Assembly (NCBI RefSeq): GCF_947179015.1
Contig: NZ_CAMXCM010000003.1
Location: 186,001 to 250,000, forward strand
Direction of reading: 5' to 3'
Length of the DNA: 64,000 bases
Origin: Commensalibacter communis
GTDB taxonomy: Bacteria; Pseudomonadota; Alphaproteobacteria; Acetobacterales; Acetobacteraceae
Positions 27,269 to 36,524 of this stretch are shown here, piece after piece. Position numbers and translations under genes: made by a program. The first letter of the stretch is position 1. Every line of letters begins with the position of its first letter. A model generated the notes under the pieces. That model made no database searches. It saw only the letters and a program-made list of their open reading frames with translations, and was not told where the DNA came from.

Positions 27269-28048
27269 GTGATGGCTTGTTCTCCTTTGGATAAAACTAA
27301 CGAATGTTTAAAATTGTCTGAACCTAAATCTCTGCCTCGGCATGTTGCAATTATTATGGATGGCAATAGTCGATGGGCTGAAGCGAAATCTTTGCCGAGA
27401 GTTGCTGGACATAAAGAAGGAGCGCAAGCTGTTAAACGATGTATCAAAGCGGCAATTCGGAATAATATTCCGTGGTTGACGCTTTATGCTTTTTCTTCTG
27501 AAAATTGGCGTAGAACGCCCGAGGAAGTTGCTGATTTAACGGCTCTGTTAAGATATTATATTAAATTTGAGGCACGTAAATTACACAAAGAAGGCGTTTG
27601 CGTGCGTATTATCGGTGACAGTGCGCGTTTTGATGAGAAATTGCAACGTGAATTTAAAGCAATTGAACAGCTGACTGAAAACAACACGCGCTTGATTTTA
27701 ACGCTTGCTTTGTCATATGGAGGGCGTGGGGAAATTATTCAAGCCGTTCAGCGTGTTGCCAGTGATGTGCAGGCAAATAAGATAAGTTTGGCGCAAGTAA
27801 CTGAAGATGTTTTTGCTCAATACTTATTTGCACCTGATATTCCTGACCCAGATTTAATTGTCAGAACAAGTGGCGAATGTCGGTTATCTAATTTTCTGCT
27901 GTGGCAATCTGCTTATGCAGAATTGGTGTTTGTTCAGACGCTATGGCCAGATTTTAACGAAGAGCATTTCAATCATATCTTGAATATCTATGTTCGTCGA
28001 GATAGGCGCTTTGGTTCTAGACCAGGATTAACCGTTAGTGATAAATAA
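27269..28048 (+). CDS. uppS: Undecaprenyl diphosphate synthase (isoprenyl transferase)
   Basis: The protein has the cis-prenyltransferase signatures: H-V-A-I-I-M-D-G-N-S-R-W-A near residue 26 with the catalytic Asp, A-F-S-S-E-N-W-R near 73, and the C-terminal D-L-I-V-R-T-S-G-E-C-R-L-S-N-F-L-L-W-Q near 195. It extends farnesyl diphosphate to the C55 carrier lipid of peptidoglycan and O-antigen. The start is GTG followed at once by ATG, so either may be used. The gene overlaps cdsA by 11 bases. Confidence 0.96.
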   Translation: MMACSPLDKTNECLKLSEPKSLPRHVAIIMDGNSRWAEAKSLPRVAGHKEGAQAVKRCIKAAIRNNIPWLTLYAFSSENWRRTPEEVADLTALLRYYIKFEARKLHKEGVCVRIIGDSARFDEKLQREFKAIEQLTENNTRLILTLALSYGGRGEIIQAVQRVASDVQANKISLAQVTEDVFAQYLFAPDIPDPDLIVRTSGECRLSNFLLWQSAYAELVFVQTLWPDFNEEHFNHILNIYVRRDRRFGSRPGLTVSDK

Positions 28049-28916
28049 TTCAAAATCTTCTTGGCAAGATTTGCCTTTACGTATCGTTTCTGCTCTGGTT
28101 ATTATTCCAATTGCTTTATTTTGTATTATTTACGGGCAGTGGTTTTTTATTGGTTTGCTGTGCATTATCAGCGTTGCCATGACTGTGGAATGGGCGAATT
28201 TATTTAAAAAGAAACTTTCCAATTATCGTGTTGCGGTATTTCTAATATGGCCTTTGATTGCTTATGCAGCCGTTATAAAAGGAATGTGGTGGCCAGCAAT
28301 TTTAATTGTTGGATGGGCTCCTTTTATTTTTGGTCCGCAATTGTGGCTGGGATCTGTCGTTATTGGTGGTGCAGGCATATCCTTGTTATGGTTACGTTTT
28401 ATGACGGCATCTGAAATGCATCCTGTCATCTTTATTGTGATTGTCGTCATTGCGAGCGATAGCTTTGCGTATATAGCAGGCAAAACTTTTGGCGGTCCAA
28501 AACTAATTCCTTCTGTTTCTCCTGGAAAAACTTGGTCGGGTGCGTTTGGTGGATTAATTGGCGCAGGCTGTGTTGGCAGTATCATTGTGGGTTATCTTTG
28601 TGGTGGGTTATATACAGCCTATATCGGTGGAGCCATTTTTGGGATGGTCACGGGTATTGTTGCACAGATTGGTGATTTGCTTGAAAGTAAATTAAAACGA
28701 GAATTGGGTGTAAAAGATTCTGGTAAAATCATTCCTGGTCATGGTGGCGTATTGGATCGTTTTGATGCATTATTATTTGTTTCAATTTTTGTTGCTCTTA
28801 TTTCTTGTGTTTTGCCAGCTGACAAAAGTTTGGATAAATGGGGGGGCTCATTATTGTCAACAAAAACTGTGGGCGATCAACAGCCTATATTCCTTCCTTT
28901 GACAATCATTAGATAA
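28038..28916 (+). CDS. cdsA: Phosphatidate cytidylyltransferase
   Basis: The 292-residue protein has several membrane helices and the CdsA signature near the C-terminus, with S-V-S-P-G-K-T-W-S-G-A-F-G-G near residue 156 and the Asp-rich D-L-L-E-S-K-L-K-R-E-L-G-V-K-D-S-G-K-I-I-P-G-H-G-G-V-L-D-R-F-D region (split motif near 213-243). It makes CDP-diacylglycerol for phospholipid synthesis at the inner membrane. The GTG start lies inside the end of uppS, indicating coupling. Confidence 0.95.
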   Translation: MINNSKSSWQDLPLRIVSALVIIPIALFCIIYGQWFFIGLLCIISVAMTVEWANLFKKKLSNYRVAVFLIWPLIAYAAVIKGMWWPAILIVGWAPFIFGPQLWLGSVVIGGAGISLLWLRFMTASEMHPVIFIVIVVIASDSFAYIAGKTFGGPKLIPSVSPGKTWSGAFGGLIGAGCVGSIIVGYLCGGLYTAYIGGAIFGMVTGIVAQIGDLLESKLKRELGVKDSGKIIPGHGGVLDRFDALLFVSIFVALISCVLPADKSLDKWGGSLLSTKTVGDQQPIFLPLTIIR

Positions 28917-28951
28917 AATATTAACTCAATTATGTGCAAGGATATTTCAAG

Positions 28952-30112
28952 ATGAAAACGGTTTCTATATTAGGGTGTACTGGCAGCATTGGTTGTTCAA
29001 CGGTTGATTTGCTATTGCAAGATCCAGATTCATTTCAAACAATTGCGCTGGTTGGTGGAAAAAATGTAAAAAAGCTTGCAGCGCAAGCTATTGCTCTTAA
29101 TGCACAATATGCCGTTATTGCTGATGAGCATTATTTACCTGAATTAAAAGAATTATTGTCAGGCCACTCAACAAAAGTAAGTGGCGGAAGGCAGGCGGTT
29201 TTAGAAGCAGCATCAATTCCTGTGGATTGGACAATGGCAGCAATTACAGGTGCTATTGGGCTAGAACCCACAATGGCAGCTGTCAAGAATGGTAAATATG
29301 TTGCCCTAGCAAATAAAGAAGCCTTGGTCTCTGCGGGTGATGTAATGTTGAAAGCAGTTCAAGAGGCAGGGGCTACGTTGTTGCCTGTTGATTCTGAACA
29401 TAATGCAATCTTCCAATCAATGGCTGATAAACAAATCCAGTCAATTGAGAAAATTATCTTGACGGCATCAGGTGGTCCTTTTCGAAATACTTCTTTGGAG
29501 GATATGAAAAAGGTCACGTTGAAACAGGCTTTGAAACATCCAACTTGGACAATGGGGGCTAAGATCACCATTGATTCCGCAAGTATGTTTAATAAGGGCT
29601 TGGAAATTATTGAAGCAGCCCGTTTATTTGATATGGCAGAGCATAAAATTGACGTGTTAATTCATCCGCAGTCTATTATTCACAGTATGGTGCAATACGA
29701 AGATGGCAGTATGATTGCACAATTAGGGGCTCCTGATATGCGTATTCCTATTGCGCATACCTTGGCTTGGCCTTATAGAATGCGTTCAAATGTAGAACGT
29801 CTTAATTTGACCCAAGTTGCAAAATTAGAATTTGAAGCACCTGATGAAGTACGTTTCCCTGCTTTACGCTTATCTCGTGAGGCGTTAAGAGAGGGTAAGT
29901 GTGCGCCGACTATTCTTTCTGCTGCCAATGAAGTCGCAGTTGATGCATTTTTAAAAGAACAAATTGGGTTCCTTGATATTCCCGAATCCGTTGAAGCGGT
30001 AATGCAAAAATTAGGAGCTCCGCAAGCGAATACTATCCAAGAAGTAATTCATTGGGATCAAGAAGCAAGAAAACATGCAGAAGCATGGATTAAAAATCGT
30101 AACCGTATGTAA
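28952..30112 (+). CDS. dxr: 1-deoxy-D-xylulose 5-phosphate reductoisomerase
   Basis: I place the start at ATG 28952, which is preceded by AAGGA and gives the standard V-S-I-L-G-C-T-G-S-I-G NADPH-binding start; an upstream GTG at 28934 would add six residues. The chain has N-K-E-A-L-V near residue 121, D-S-E-H-N-A-I-F metal site near 147 and the flexible loop I-H-P-Q-S-I-I-H-S-M near 248. It makes methylerythritol phosphate, committing carbon to isoprenoids by the MEP pathway, in line with uppS next door. Confidence 0.96.
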   Translation: MKTVSILGCTGSIGCSTVDLLLQDPDSFQTIALVGGKNVKKLAAQAIALNAQYAVIADEHYLPELKELLSGHSTKVSGGRQAVLEAASIPVDWTMAAITGAIGLEPTMAAVKNGKYVALANKEALVSAGDVMLKAVQEAGATLLPVDSEHNAIFQSMADKQIQSIEKIILTASGGPFRNTSLEDMKKVTLKQALKHPTWTMGAKITIDSASMFNKGLEIIEAARLFDMAEHKIDVLIHPQSIIHSMVQYEDGSMIAQLGAPDMRIPIAHTLAWPYRMRSNVERLNLTQVAKLEFEAPDEVRFPALRLSREALREGKCAPTILSAANEVAVDAFLKEQIGFLDIPESVEAVMQKLGAPQANTIQEVIHWDQEARKHAEAWIKNRNRM

Positions 30113-30138
30113 GTAAAGAATTAATTTAAGGTAAATCC

Positions 30139-31263
30139 ATGTCAATGTTAGCTATATATGATTTCTTGCGAATGATTATTTCATTCGTATTTGTTTTGGG
30201 CGTACTCGTTTTTATCCATGAGCTTGGGCATTATCTGGCTGCACGGTGGCGCGGTATACATGTTGATGTGTTCTCTATTGGGTTTGGCAAGCCTTTATAT
30301 CGTTGGCATGATAAGGTCGGCACTGAATGGCGTATTTGTCCAATCCCTTTGGGTGGATATGTCAGACCTCATGGATTTGCAGACCCAGAAGATGTCAGTG
30401 AAGAAGAAAGAGCAGCTTATATTGAAGGTAAGACTTTTCATGGTAAAGATGTGGGAAGTCGAGCAATCGTTATTGCTGCAGGGCCGATTTTTAATTTTTT
30501 ATTGGCGATTATTTTATATTTCGGTTTATTTGTTACGGTTGGTAAGCATAGTTTGGGTGAGCCTGTTGCTCAAGCAATTATTGCAGATAGTGCAGCAGCA
30601 AAAGCAGGAATACAACCCAAAGACGTTATTTTAAAAATCGGGGATATTAATCATCCCGGTGTTGAAAATCTTGTCATGTATGCTCAAGAGCATCCTGATT
30701 TATCAACGACAATCGCTGTTAAAAGAGATGGTAAAGAGGTTACTTTACCCATTACTATTGGTAGCAAAGAGAATGATGGGAAAAAGGTTGGTCAGTTAGG
30801 CGTTCAATTAGCAATTAATGTCATTGCTGGTAAACCAATGTCTGTTGGTGGGGCAGCTGTCGCTGCCGTTCAAGAAACATGGGATGTCAGTAAAAAAACA
30901 CTTGTTGGTCTGGGTCAAATGATAACAGGACAGAGATCAGCAAAAGATTTAGGCGGTCCGATTAAGATTGCACAATTATCAGGTCAAGTGTCCAAAGGGG
31001 GATTTGCTGATCTGGTTAACTTCATGGCGCTTTTATCCATTAGCTTAGGATTGATTAATTTATTTCCGATTCCTGTGCTTGATGGTGGAAGATTGGTTTT
31101 TTATGTATTCGAAGCCATCTTCAGAAGACCTGTGCCAAAACCGATACAAGAGCGCGCTTTTCAAGTAGGTTTTGTATTAATATTACTACTTTTTGCATTT
31201 TCAATGTATAACGATGTGACTCAACTTTCGTGGTTTCGTTGGCTTACAGGTCACAGTAATTAA
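30139..31263 (+). CDS. rseP: Site-2 zinc metalloprotease RseP
   Basis: The 374-residue protein is a membrane protease with the zinc motif H-E-L-G-H near residue 28 in the first helix, a PDZ domain (about 130-215), and the second zinc motif N-L-F-P-I-P-V-L-D-G-G near 303 in a later helix. Alphaproteobacterial RseP usually has one PDZ domain, as here. It cleaves anti-sigma factors and leftover signal peptides in the membrane. It stands between dxr and bamA in the conserved envelope cluster. Confidence 0.95.
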   Translation: MSMLAIYDFLRMIISFVFVLGVLVFIHELGHYLAARWRGIHVDVFSIGFGKPLYRWHDKVGTEWRICPIPLGGYVRPHGFADPEDVSEEERAAYIEGKTFHGKDVGSRAIVIAAGPIFNFLLAIILYFGLFVTVGKHSLGEPVAQAIIADSAAAKAGIQPKDVILKIGDINHPGVENLVMYAQEHPDLSTTIAVKRDGKEVTLPITIGSKENDGKKVGQLGVQLAINVIAGKPMSVGGAAVAAVQETWDVSKKTLVGLGQMITGQRSAKDLGGPIKIAQLSGQVSKGGFADLVNFMALLSISLGLINLFPIPVLDGGRLVFYVFEAIFRRPVPKPIQERAFQVGFVLILLLFAFSMYNDVTQLSWFRWLTGHSN

Positions 31264-31410
31264 ATTCTATGATGTTTATTGCAAGTAACGACTTGTCAAA
31301 AGGTATAAAAAACGGTTACTCACGAAATAAGAATAAAATAAGATGATTTATATTTAGTTATAAAAAATCTTGTGATATGCAATTTGGTGGATTTCCATTA
31401 GTGAAAAAGG

Positions 31411-33879
31411 GTGGCTGATTTGTCAGGTAAACGTTCGGCTCTGTTTGCTTCTGTATGTATGTTTCCGTTTGTATGCAGTGCTTTGCACGCGCAAACGACA
31501 GGTAATGTGTCTCATTCTTCGCATGCTAAGAAAGCTGTAAAAAGCGCTCATCATGCTAAGAAAGGGAATGTTGGTAAACACGTAACTAAACAAGGTGGTA
31601 TCATTCAATCCATTCAAGTGATTGGAAATGATCGTGTTGAAACACCTACAGTGCTGTCTTATATGTTGGCACAGCCTGGAGATCCTTTTAACAAGGATTT
31701 GTTAGATCGTTCTTTAAAAACCCTTTATGCAACTGGGTTGTTTAAGGATATTACTTTCCATCGTTCTGGCAATGATTTGCAAATCAAAGTTGTAGAGAAT
31801 CCAATTGTAAACGTGGTGGCTTTTGAAGGTAATAAAAAATTAAAAGATGCAGACCTTACGAAATATACTTCTTTAAAACCGCGAGCTGTATATTCTCCTG
31901 CGTTAATTTCAGAAGACCGTAAACGCATTTTGGCAATGTATGCTGCCAAAGGGCGTTACTCAGTAACAGTCACGCCTCAGATAATTCACCTGTCAAAAAA
32001 TCGTATCGATGTTATTTATAAAATCAACGAAGGCCCAAAAACAGCTATTGAAAAGCTGACCTTTGTTGGAAATCATGCGTTTAGTGAAGCTCGTTTAGCA
32101 CAAGTGACATCTTCTAAAGAAACTGCTTGGTATCGCTTCTTATCGTCTTCTGATGAATATAACCCAGAACGCGTAAAATATGATGCCGAGTTGATTCGTC
32201 GTTTCTATATCCGCAATGGGTTTGTTGATTTTAAAATGATTAATGCAACAGGCGAATTGTCACCTGATCACAAATCATTTTATATCACATATACCATGAG
32301 CGAAGGCCCACAATATCGTTTAAATAAAGTGGATGTACGTTCTAATTTAGAAGGGGTGAAACCTGAAAAAGTTAGAGAAATGATCGCCATGCGTAAAGGT
32401 CAATTTTATGATGGTAAGGAAATTGAAGACGTAGCTAAGAACATTGAAGAAACATTGCAGTCTCAAGGTCATCCTTTTGCAGTGGTTCGTCCGGAAATTG
32501 CACGTAATCCAGAAAAGAAAAGAGTTGATCTTTTATTTGATGTAATGGAAGGCCCTCGAGTTTACGTCGAACGTATTGACATTAATGGCAATACGGTCAC
32601 CAAAGACAATGTGATTCGTCGTGAATTGCCTGCTGCTGAGAATGATCCGTATACCAATACAACTGAAAAATACATGAAAATGGCAGTTGATGACTTGGGA
32701 TATTTCAAAGAAGTAAAAGTTCAGCAAGTTAAGGGATCTGCAGCTGATAAACGTGTGGTTGCGATCAATGTTCAAGAGAAACCAACGGGTGAATTCTCAC
32801 TAGGTGGTGGTTACTCTACTGATTCAGGTGTTTTGGGAAATATTGGCTTAAGACAAAGGAACTTCCTAGGCACTGGTGTTGATGCTGGAATTTCTGGAAC
32901 GGCTGCATATTATGCAAAGCAAGTTAATTTATCTGTAACCGACCCTTACTTTTTGAATAAAAATATGGTTGCAGGGATTGATCTATTTTATATTCAAAAC
33001 AGTTATCAAACCTATCAAAATTATGGTGAAGATCGTTTTGGGGCTTCATTTCGTTTAGGCTATTCTTTTAATAATGTGTTGTCTCAACAATGGACCTATT
33101 CGATTATTGATCGTCGTGTCCACGATATTTGGGATGATTCATCGTATTATATTTTGGATCAAAAAGGACATTCTTTATTATCTCAATTAAGCACAACCAT
33201 TGCGTATGACACCAGAGACGCCCGTTTCAATCCTCATACTGGAACATTGGTTAAAGTTGGCGGTGATCTTGCGGGGCTTGGTGGTGATGCAAAGTATGTT
33301 CGTGGTAAATTAGATGCATCTCATTATTTCCCGTTGGATGATTTAACAGGTAATCGTGATTGGACATTAAGTTTAACTGCGGGTACTGGTTATATTGCTG
33401 ATTGGGGCAATAAAGACGATACAATGATTATTGATAACTTCTATTTGGGTGGTAATAACCTAAGAGGTTTCTATGATGGTGGTGTTGGTCCACGAAGCCA
33501 CGGGATACCTAAAAGAGGGGATAATAGGGCGCATACCCAAGAAGATTTCTTGGGTGGACGTTTTATGTATACGGCTTCTGCGCAAGTTAATTTTCCGATG
33601 CCTGCAGCAAGGGATCTTGGCTTAAGTGGTCGTTATTTTGTTGATATGGGTGCATTGGGCGGCTTAAGAGTTAAGAATAGATATACGAACTCTGCACATG
33701 ATGGTGACAAATATACCGGTGTTTATGGGGACAGTTTATCACCCCGCGTCAGTACAGGTGCTGGTGTTTCTTGGAAAAGTCCATTTGGGCTGTTGAATGT
33801 TGATTTTGGTTATCCCGTTGTTAAGCAAAAGCATGATCGCACTCAATTAGTACGGTTTGGGTTTGGACAACAATTTTAA
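31411..33879 (+). CDS. bamA: Outer membrane protein assembly factor BamA
   Basis: The 822-residue protein starts at GTG and has a signal peptide (hydrophobic core about residues 9-24, cut near Leu-His-Ala). Five POTRA repeats follow (about 40-400), including I-Q-S-I-Q-V-I-G-N and V-Y-V-E-R-I-D-I-N-G-N-T, and a C-terminal 16-strand barrel with the L6-loop motif V-R-G-F variant L-R-G-F-Y-D-G near 690. The chain ends in Phe (F-G-Q-Q-F), the outer-membrane signal. It folds beta-barrel proteins into the outer membrane. The skp-like gene follows by nine bases. Confidence 0.96.
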   Translation: MADLSGKRSALFASVCMFPFVCSALHAQTTGNVSHSSHAKKAVKSAHHAKKGNVGKHVTKQGGIIQSIQVIGNDRVETPTVLSYMLAQPGDPFNKDLLDRSLKTLYATGLFKDITFHRSGNDLQIKVVENPIVNVVAFEGNKKLKDADLTKYTSLKPRAVYSPALISEDRKRILAMYAAKGRYSVTVTPQIIHLSKNRIDVIYKINEGPKTAIEKLTFVGNHAFSEARLAQVTSSKETAWYRFLSSSDEYNPERVKYDAELIRRFYIRNGFVDFKMINATGELSPDHKSFYITYTMSEGPQYRLNKVDVRSNLEGVKPEKVREMIAMRKGQFYDGKEIEDVAKNIEETLQSQGHPFAVVRPEIARNPEKKRVDLLFDVMEGPRVYVERIDINGNTVTKDNVIRRELPAAENDPYTNTTEKYMKMAVDDLGYFKEVKVQQVKGSAADKRVVAINVQEKPTGEFSLGGGYSTDSGVLGNIGLRQRNFLGTGVDAGISGTAAYYAKQVNLSVTDPYFLNKNMVAGIDLFYIQNSYQTYQNYGEDRFGASFRLGYSFNNVLSQQWTYSIIDRRVHDIWDDSSYYILDQKGHSLLSQLSTTIAYDTRDARFNPHTGTLVKVGGDLAGLGGDAKYVRGKLDASHYFPLDDLTGNRDWTLSLTAGTGYIADWGNKDDTMIIDNFYLGGNNLRGFYDGGVGPRSHGIPKRGDNRAHTQEDFLGGRFMYTASAQVNFPMPAARDLGLSGRYFVDMGALGGLRVKNRYTNSAHDGDKYTGVYGDSLSPRVSTGAGVSWKSPFGLLNVDFGYPVVKQKHDRTQLVRFGFGQQF

Positions 33880-33888
33880 GGATGAATA

Positions 33889-34791
33889 ATGGTTAATAAG
33901 TTTGGATTATATATTGCTGTTGCTGGGGCTTTTCTAGTCCCATCCCTTACCATAGCAGCACATGCAGAAGATGCGAATAATGGTTGGTTTATTCCTAAAA
34001 ATAGTCAACCTAAGCCTGTTTCAACGGCGCCAAAAGCAGCTGTAAAACATACTGCAGCACCAAGAGTTATGGCACCTGCACCTACGCCAGCTGATGAAGG
34101 TGGCGAGGATGGCGACATGCAAAATCAGCCTCAAGCTGTTTTACCATTGCCTCCTGTTCCTAAACCTGCGGCTTTACCAAAATCTAACACGCCACCAACA
34201 GCGGTTATTGGGGTTATTAGTGTTCCAGATGTTATGCGCCAATCGGTTGCTGCTCGTGAAGCAGAGAAAGTTTTGGTTGAACGTCGAGATCAGTTGCAAA
34301 AAGATGTTCAAAAAGAACAAAAAGCTTGGAGAGCAGAACAGCAACAAATCCAAGCTAAAGCAAAAACGATGACGGATGCGCAACTTCAAGAGCGTGGACG
34401 TAAATTGCAAGCCCGCGTCATGAATGCACAAAAAGATTTTCGTAACCGCAGCCGTATCATTCAAGAATCAGCACAAGTTGCATTTGGTCAAGTTGAGCGT
34501 GAATTAATTTTATTAATTCAAAATGTTGCTGAGAGTCACAATATGAATCTGGTATTACATCGTGAACAGGTTGCTTTGAGTGTGAACGAGCTGGATATCA
34601 GTAACGAGGTTGCAAAAGAGTTAAATAAGAATTTATCTTCTGTATTTATTCCTGCAGCTGATGTTGACCCAGAGGAATTAGCTAAAAGTGGTTCTATGCC
34701 GACAACAGCCAATCCTGATGCGTCTCCAAAAGCTGCAGCAAATAGTGTTGTAAAAAAAGCTCCTGAACAACAGGATAATAGTAAGAAATAA
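33889..34791 (+). CDS. OmpH/Skp-family periplasmic chaperone
   Basis: The 300-residue protein is longer than E. coli Skp (about 160). After a signal peptide (cut near residue 25, A-A-H-A) there is a Pro/Ala-rich linker of about 75 residues. Then comes the OmpH domain: I-G-V-I-S-V-P-D-V-M near 108, a long charged coiled coil (about 120-215), and the C-terminal strand N-L-V-L-H near 223. A Pro/Ala/Lys-rich tail follows. Skp holds unfolded outer membrane proteins on the way to BamA, encoded immediately upstream. The low-complexity linkers are usual in acetic acid bacteria, in my experience of the family. Confidence 0.85.
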   Translation: MVNKFGLYIAVAGAFLVPSLTIAAHAEDANNGWFIPKNSQPKPVSTAPKAAVKHTAAPRVMAPAPTPADEGGEDGDMQNQPQAVLPLPPVPKPAALPKSNTPPTAVIGVISVPDVMRQSVAAREAEKVLVERRDQLQKDVQKEQKAWRAEQQQIQAKAKTMTDAQLQERGRKLQARVMNAQKDFRNRSRIIQESAQVAFGQVERELILLIQNVAESHNMNLVLHREQVALSVNELDISNEVAKELNKNLSSVFIPAADVDPEELAKSGSMPTTANPDASPKAAANSVVKKAPEQQDNSKK

Positions 34792-34802
34792 AGGTGTATC
34801 GC

Positions 34803-35870
34803 GTGAGTATAGAGCAAGAAAATCATCATCCTGGGGACAGCCGTTTTTTTTCAAAAACAGGCCCTTATACTATCGACGATCTAGTTAAGGAAACAGGTGC
34901 TCAACTCACACCACCTCGTAAAAATGTTAACCAAGTTAAATTTTCTGGAATTGCACCCTTACAGGTTGCAACTTCAGCAGAAATTAGTTTTTTAGATAAT
35001 AAGCGTTATTTGCCATTATTGGCTGAGACAAAGGCTGGGCTTGTTATTGTAGCCCCCGCTTTTGCTGATAAAGTTCCAGAAACAAGTGCTGCTTTGGTAA
35101 CGTCCAACCCGTATTTGATATGGGCAAAGATTGCGACTTTGTTCTATCCCAAAAATAAAGCCAAGCCAGGAATACATCCTACTGCTTATATTCATCCTGA
35201 TGCTGTCATTGACCCTAGTGCAGAGGTTCAACCCTTTGCAGTCATCATGAATGGTGTGCATATTGGTAAAGAATGCATTATTGGTGCTCACTCTGTAATT
35301 GAACAGGGTGTCCAAATCGGTGAATATTGTCGCATTGGGAATCATGTCTCTTTGAGTCACTCTGTGCTTGGTGATCGCGTAACGTTATATTCAGGTGCTA
35401 GAATTGGTCAGGATGGATTTGGTTTTGCAGTTGGAGATAAAGGGTTTGTTAGCATCCCCCAAATTGGCAAGGTTGTGATTCAGAATGATGTCGAAATTGG
35501 GGCTAACTCGACCATTGATAGAGGTTCTGTTCGAGACACCATCATTGGTGAGGGATCCAGATTAGATAATTTAGTTCAAATTGGACATAATGTGCAAATG
35601 GGGCGTTGCTGTATTGTTGTGTCTCAGGCAGGTATATCTGGTTCAACCCAGCTCGGCGATTTTGTTACCATTGCAGCTCAGGCAGGATTGATTGGTCATA
35701 TTCATATTGGTGACCATGCAAGAGTAGGGGCGCAATGTGGCGTTATGTCTGATGTTGAGGCAAAATCAGATGTGATTGGTAGCCCCGCGATGCCGTTCAA
35801 GGAATTTTTCAAAAATGTTGCTTTTTTAAGGCGCATGGCAAAATCATCAAAAGGTAAAGAAGATAATTAA
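34803..35870 (+). CDS. lpxD: UDP-3-O-(3-hydroxyacyl)glucosamine N-acyltransferase
   Basis: I start at GTG 34803, eight bases after AAAGG; a GTG at 34794 would overlap that ribosome-binding site. The chain has the N-terminal LpxD domain (I-D-D-L-V near residue 24; F-L-D-N-K-R-Y near 60), followed by a hexapeptide left-handed beta-helix (about 110-320). R-I-G-Q-D-G-F-G-F is near 200 and the catalytic His lies in Q-I-G-H-N-V-Q near 257. It adds the second acyl chain to the lipid A precursor. It heads the lpxD-fabZ-lpxA-lpxI group. Confidence 0.94.
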   Translation: MSIEQENHHPGDSRFFSKTGPYTIDDLVKETGAQLTPPRKNVNQVKFSGIAPLQVATSAEISFLDNKRYLPLLAETKAGLVIVAPAFADKVPETSAALVTSNPYLIWAKIATLFYPKNKAKPGIHPTAYIHPDAVIDPSAEVQPFAVIMNGVHIGKECIIGAHSVIEQGVQIGEYCRIGNHVSLSHSVLGDRVTLYSGARIGQDGFGFAVGDKGFVSIPQIGKVVIQNDVEIGANSTIDRGSVRDTIIGEGSRLDNLVQIGHNVQMGRCCIVVSQAGISGSTQLGDFVTIAAQAGLIGHIHIGDHARVGAQCGVMSDVEAKSDVIGSPAMPFKEFFKNVAFLRRMAKSSKGKEDN

Positions 35871-35944
35871 AAGTTAATTGATGATTTTGATAAAATCGGT
35901 ATAACTAAGATAGCTATTAAAAGATTGATATAATTTATAAGTGG

Positions 35945-36451
35945 TTGAATAAAGTGAACATAGACGCAAATAAAACAGGTGTTTCACCAGAAGCACAAGA
36001 TCCTGCTATTGACCTTCCTGTTATTGATATTGAAGGCATTATGAGTGCTATTCCACATCGATATCCATTTCTATTAATTGATCGTATGGTCAATGTCAAA
36101 AAAGGATTATCTGCCACAGGAATTAAAAACGTATCAGTGAATGAGAATTTCTTTCAGGGGCATTTTCCTGGCCGTCCAGTAATGCCTGGTGTTTTAATCA
36201 TCGAGGCGATGGCTCAGACAGCTGCAGTATTGGTTGTAAAAACATTAGGGGCAGAGTTTGAAGGTAAGATTGTCTATTTTATGACAATTGATAATGCTAA
36301 ATTCAGACGTCCCGTTGGACCTGGCGATCAATTACATATTGATGTTGAAAAAGAACGCCAACGTGCGAATGTATGGAAATTCCGCGGTATTGCTAAAGTA
36401 GATGGTGTATCTGTTGCAGAAGCAACGTTTAGTGCAATGATTATGGGTTAA
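35945..36451 (+). CDS. fabZ: 3-hydroxyacyl-[acyl-carrier-protein] dehydratase
   Basis: The 168-residue protein is a hot-dog-fold dehydratase with I-P-H-R-Y-P-F-L-L-I-D-R near residue 36 and the active-site G-H-F-P-G-R-P-V-M-P-G-V near 72 with its catalytic His, followed by the Glu of I-I-E-A-M-A-Q. It dehydrates 3-hydroxyacyl-ACP in fatty acid synthesis and competes with LpxA/LpxD for the same pool. The start is uncertain: TTG 35945 or GTG 35954, both without a strong ribosome-binding site. The 25-residue N-terminal extension is longer than in E. coli. Confidence 0.95.
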   Translation: MNKVNIDANKTGVSPEAQDPAIDLPVIDIEGIMSAIPHRYPFLLIDRMVNVKKGLSATGIKNVSVNENFFQGHFPGRPVMPGVLIIEAMAQTAAVLVVKTLGAEFEGKIVYFMTIDNAKFRRPVGPGDQLHIDVEKERQRANVWKFRGIAKVDGVSVAEATFSAMIMG

Positions 36452-36524
36452 TAGCTAAATAGCATTATTTTATTCTGTGAAATTGTAATAAAGTATTTAT
36501 GACGTTTATATATAATATAAAAAG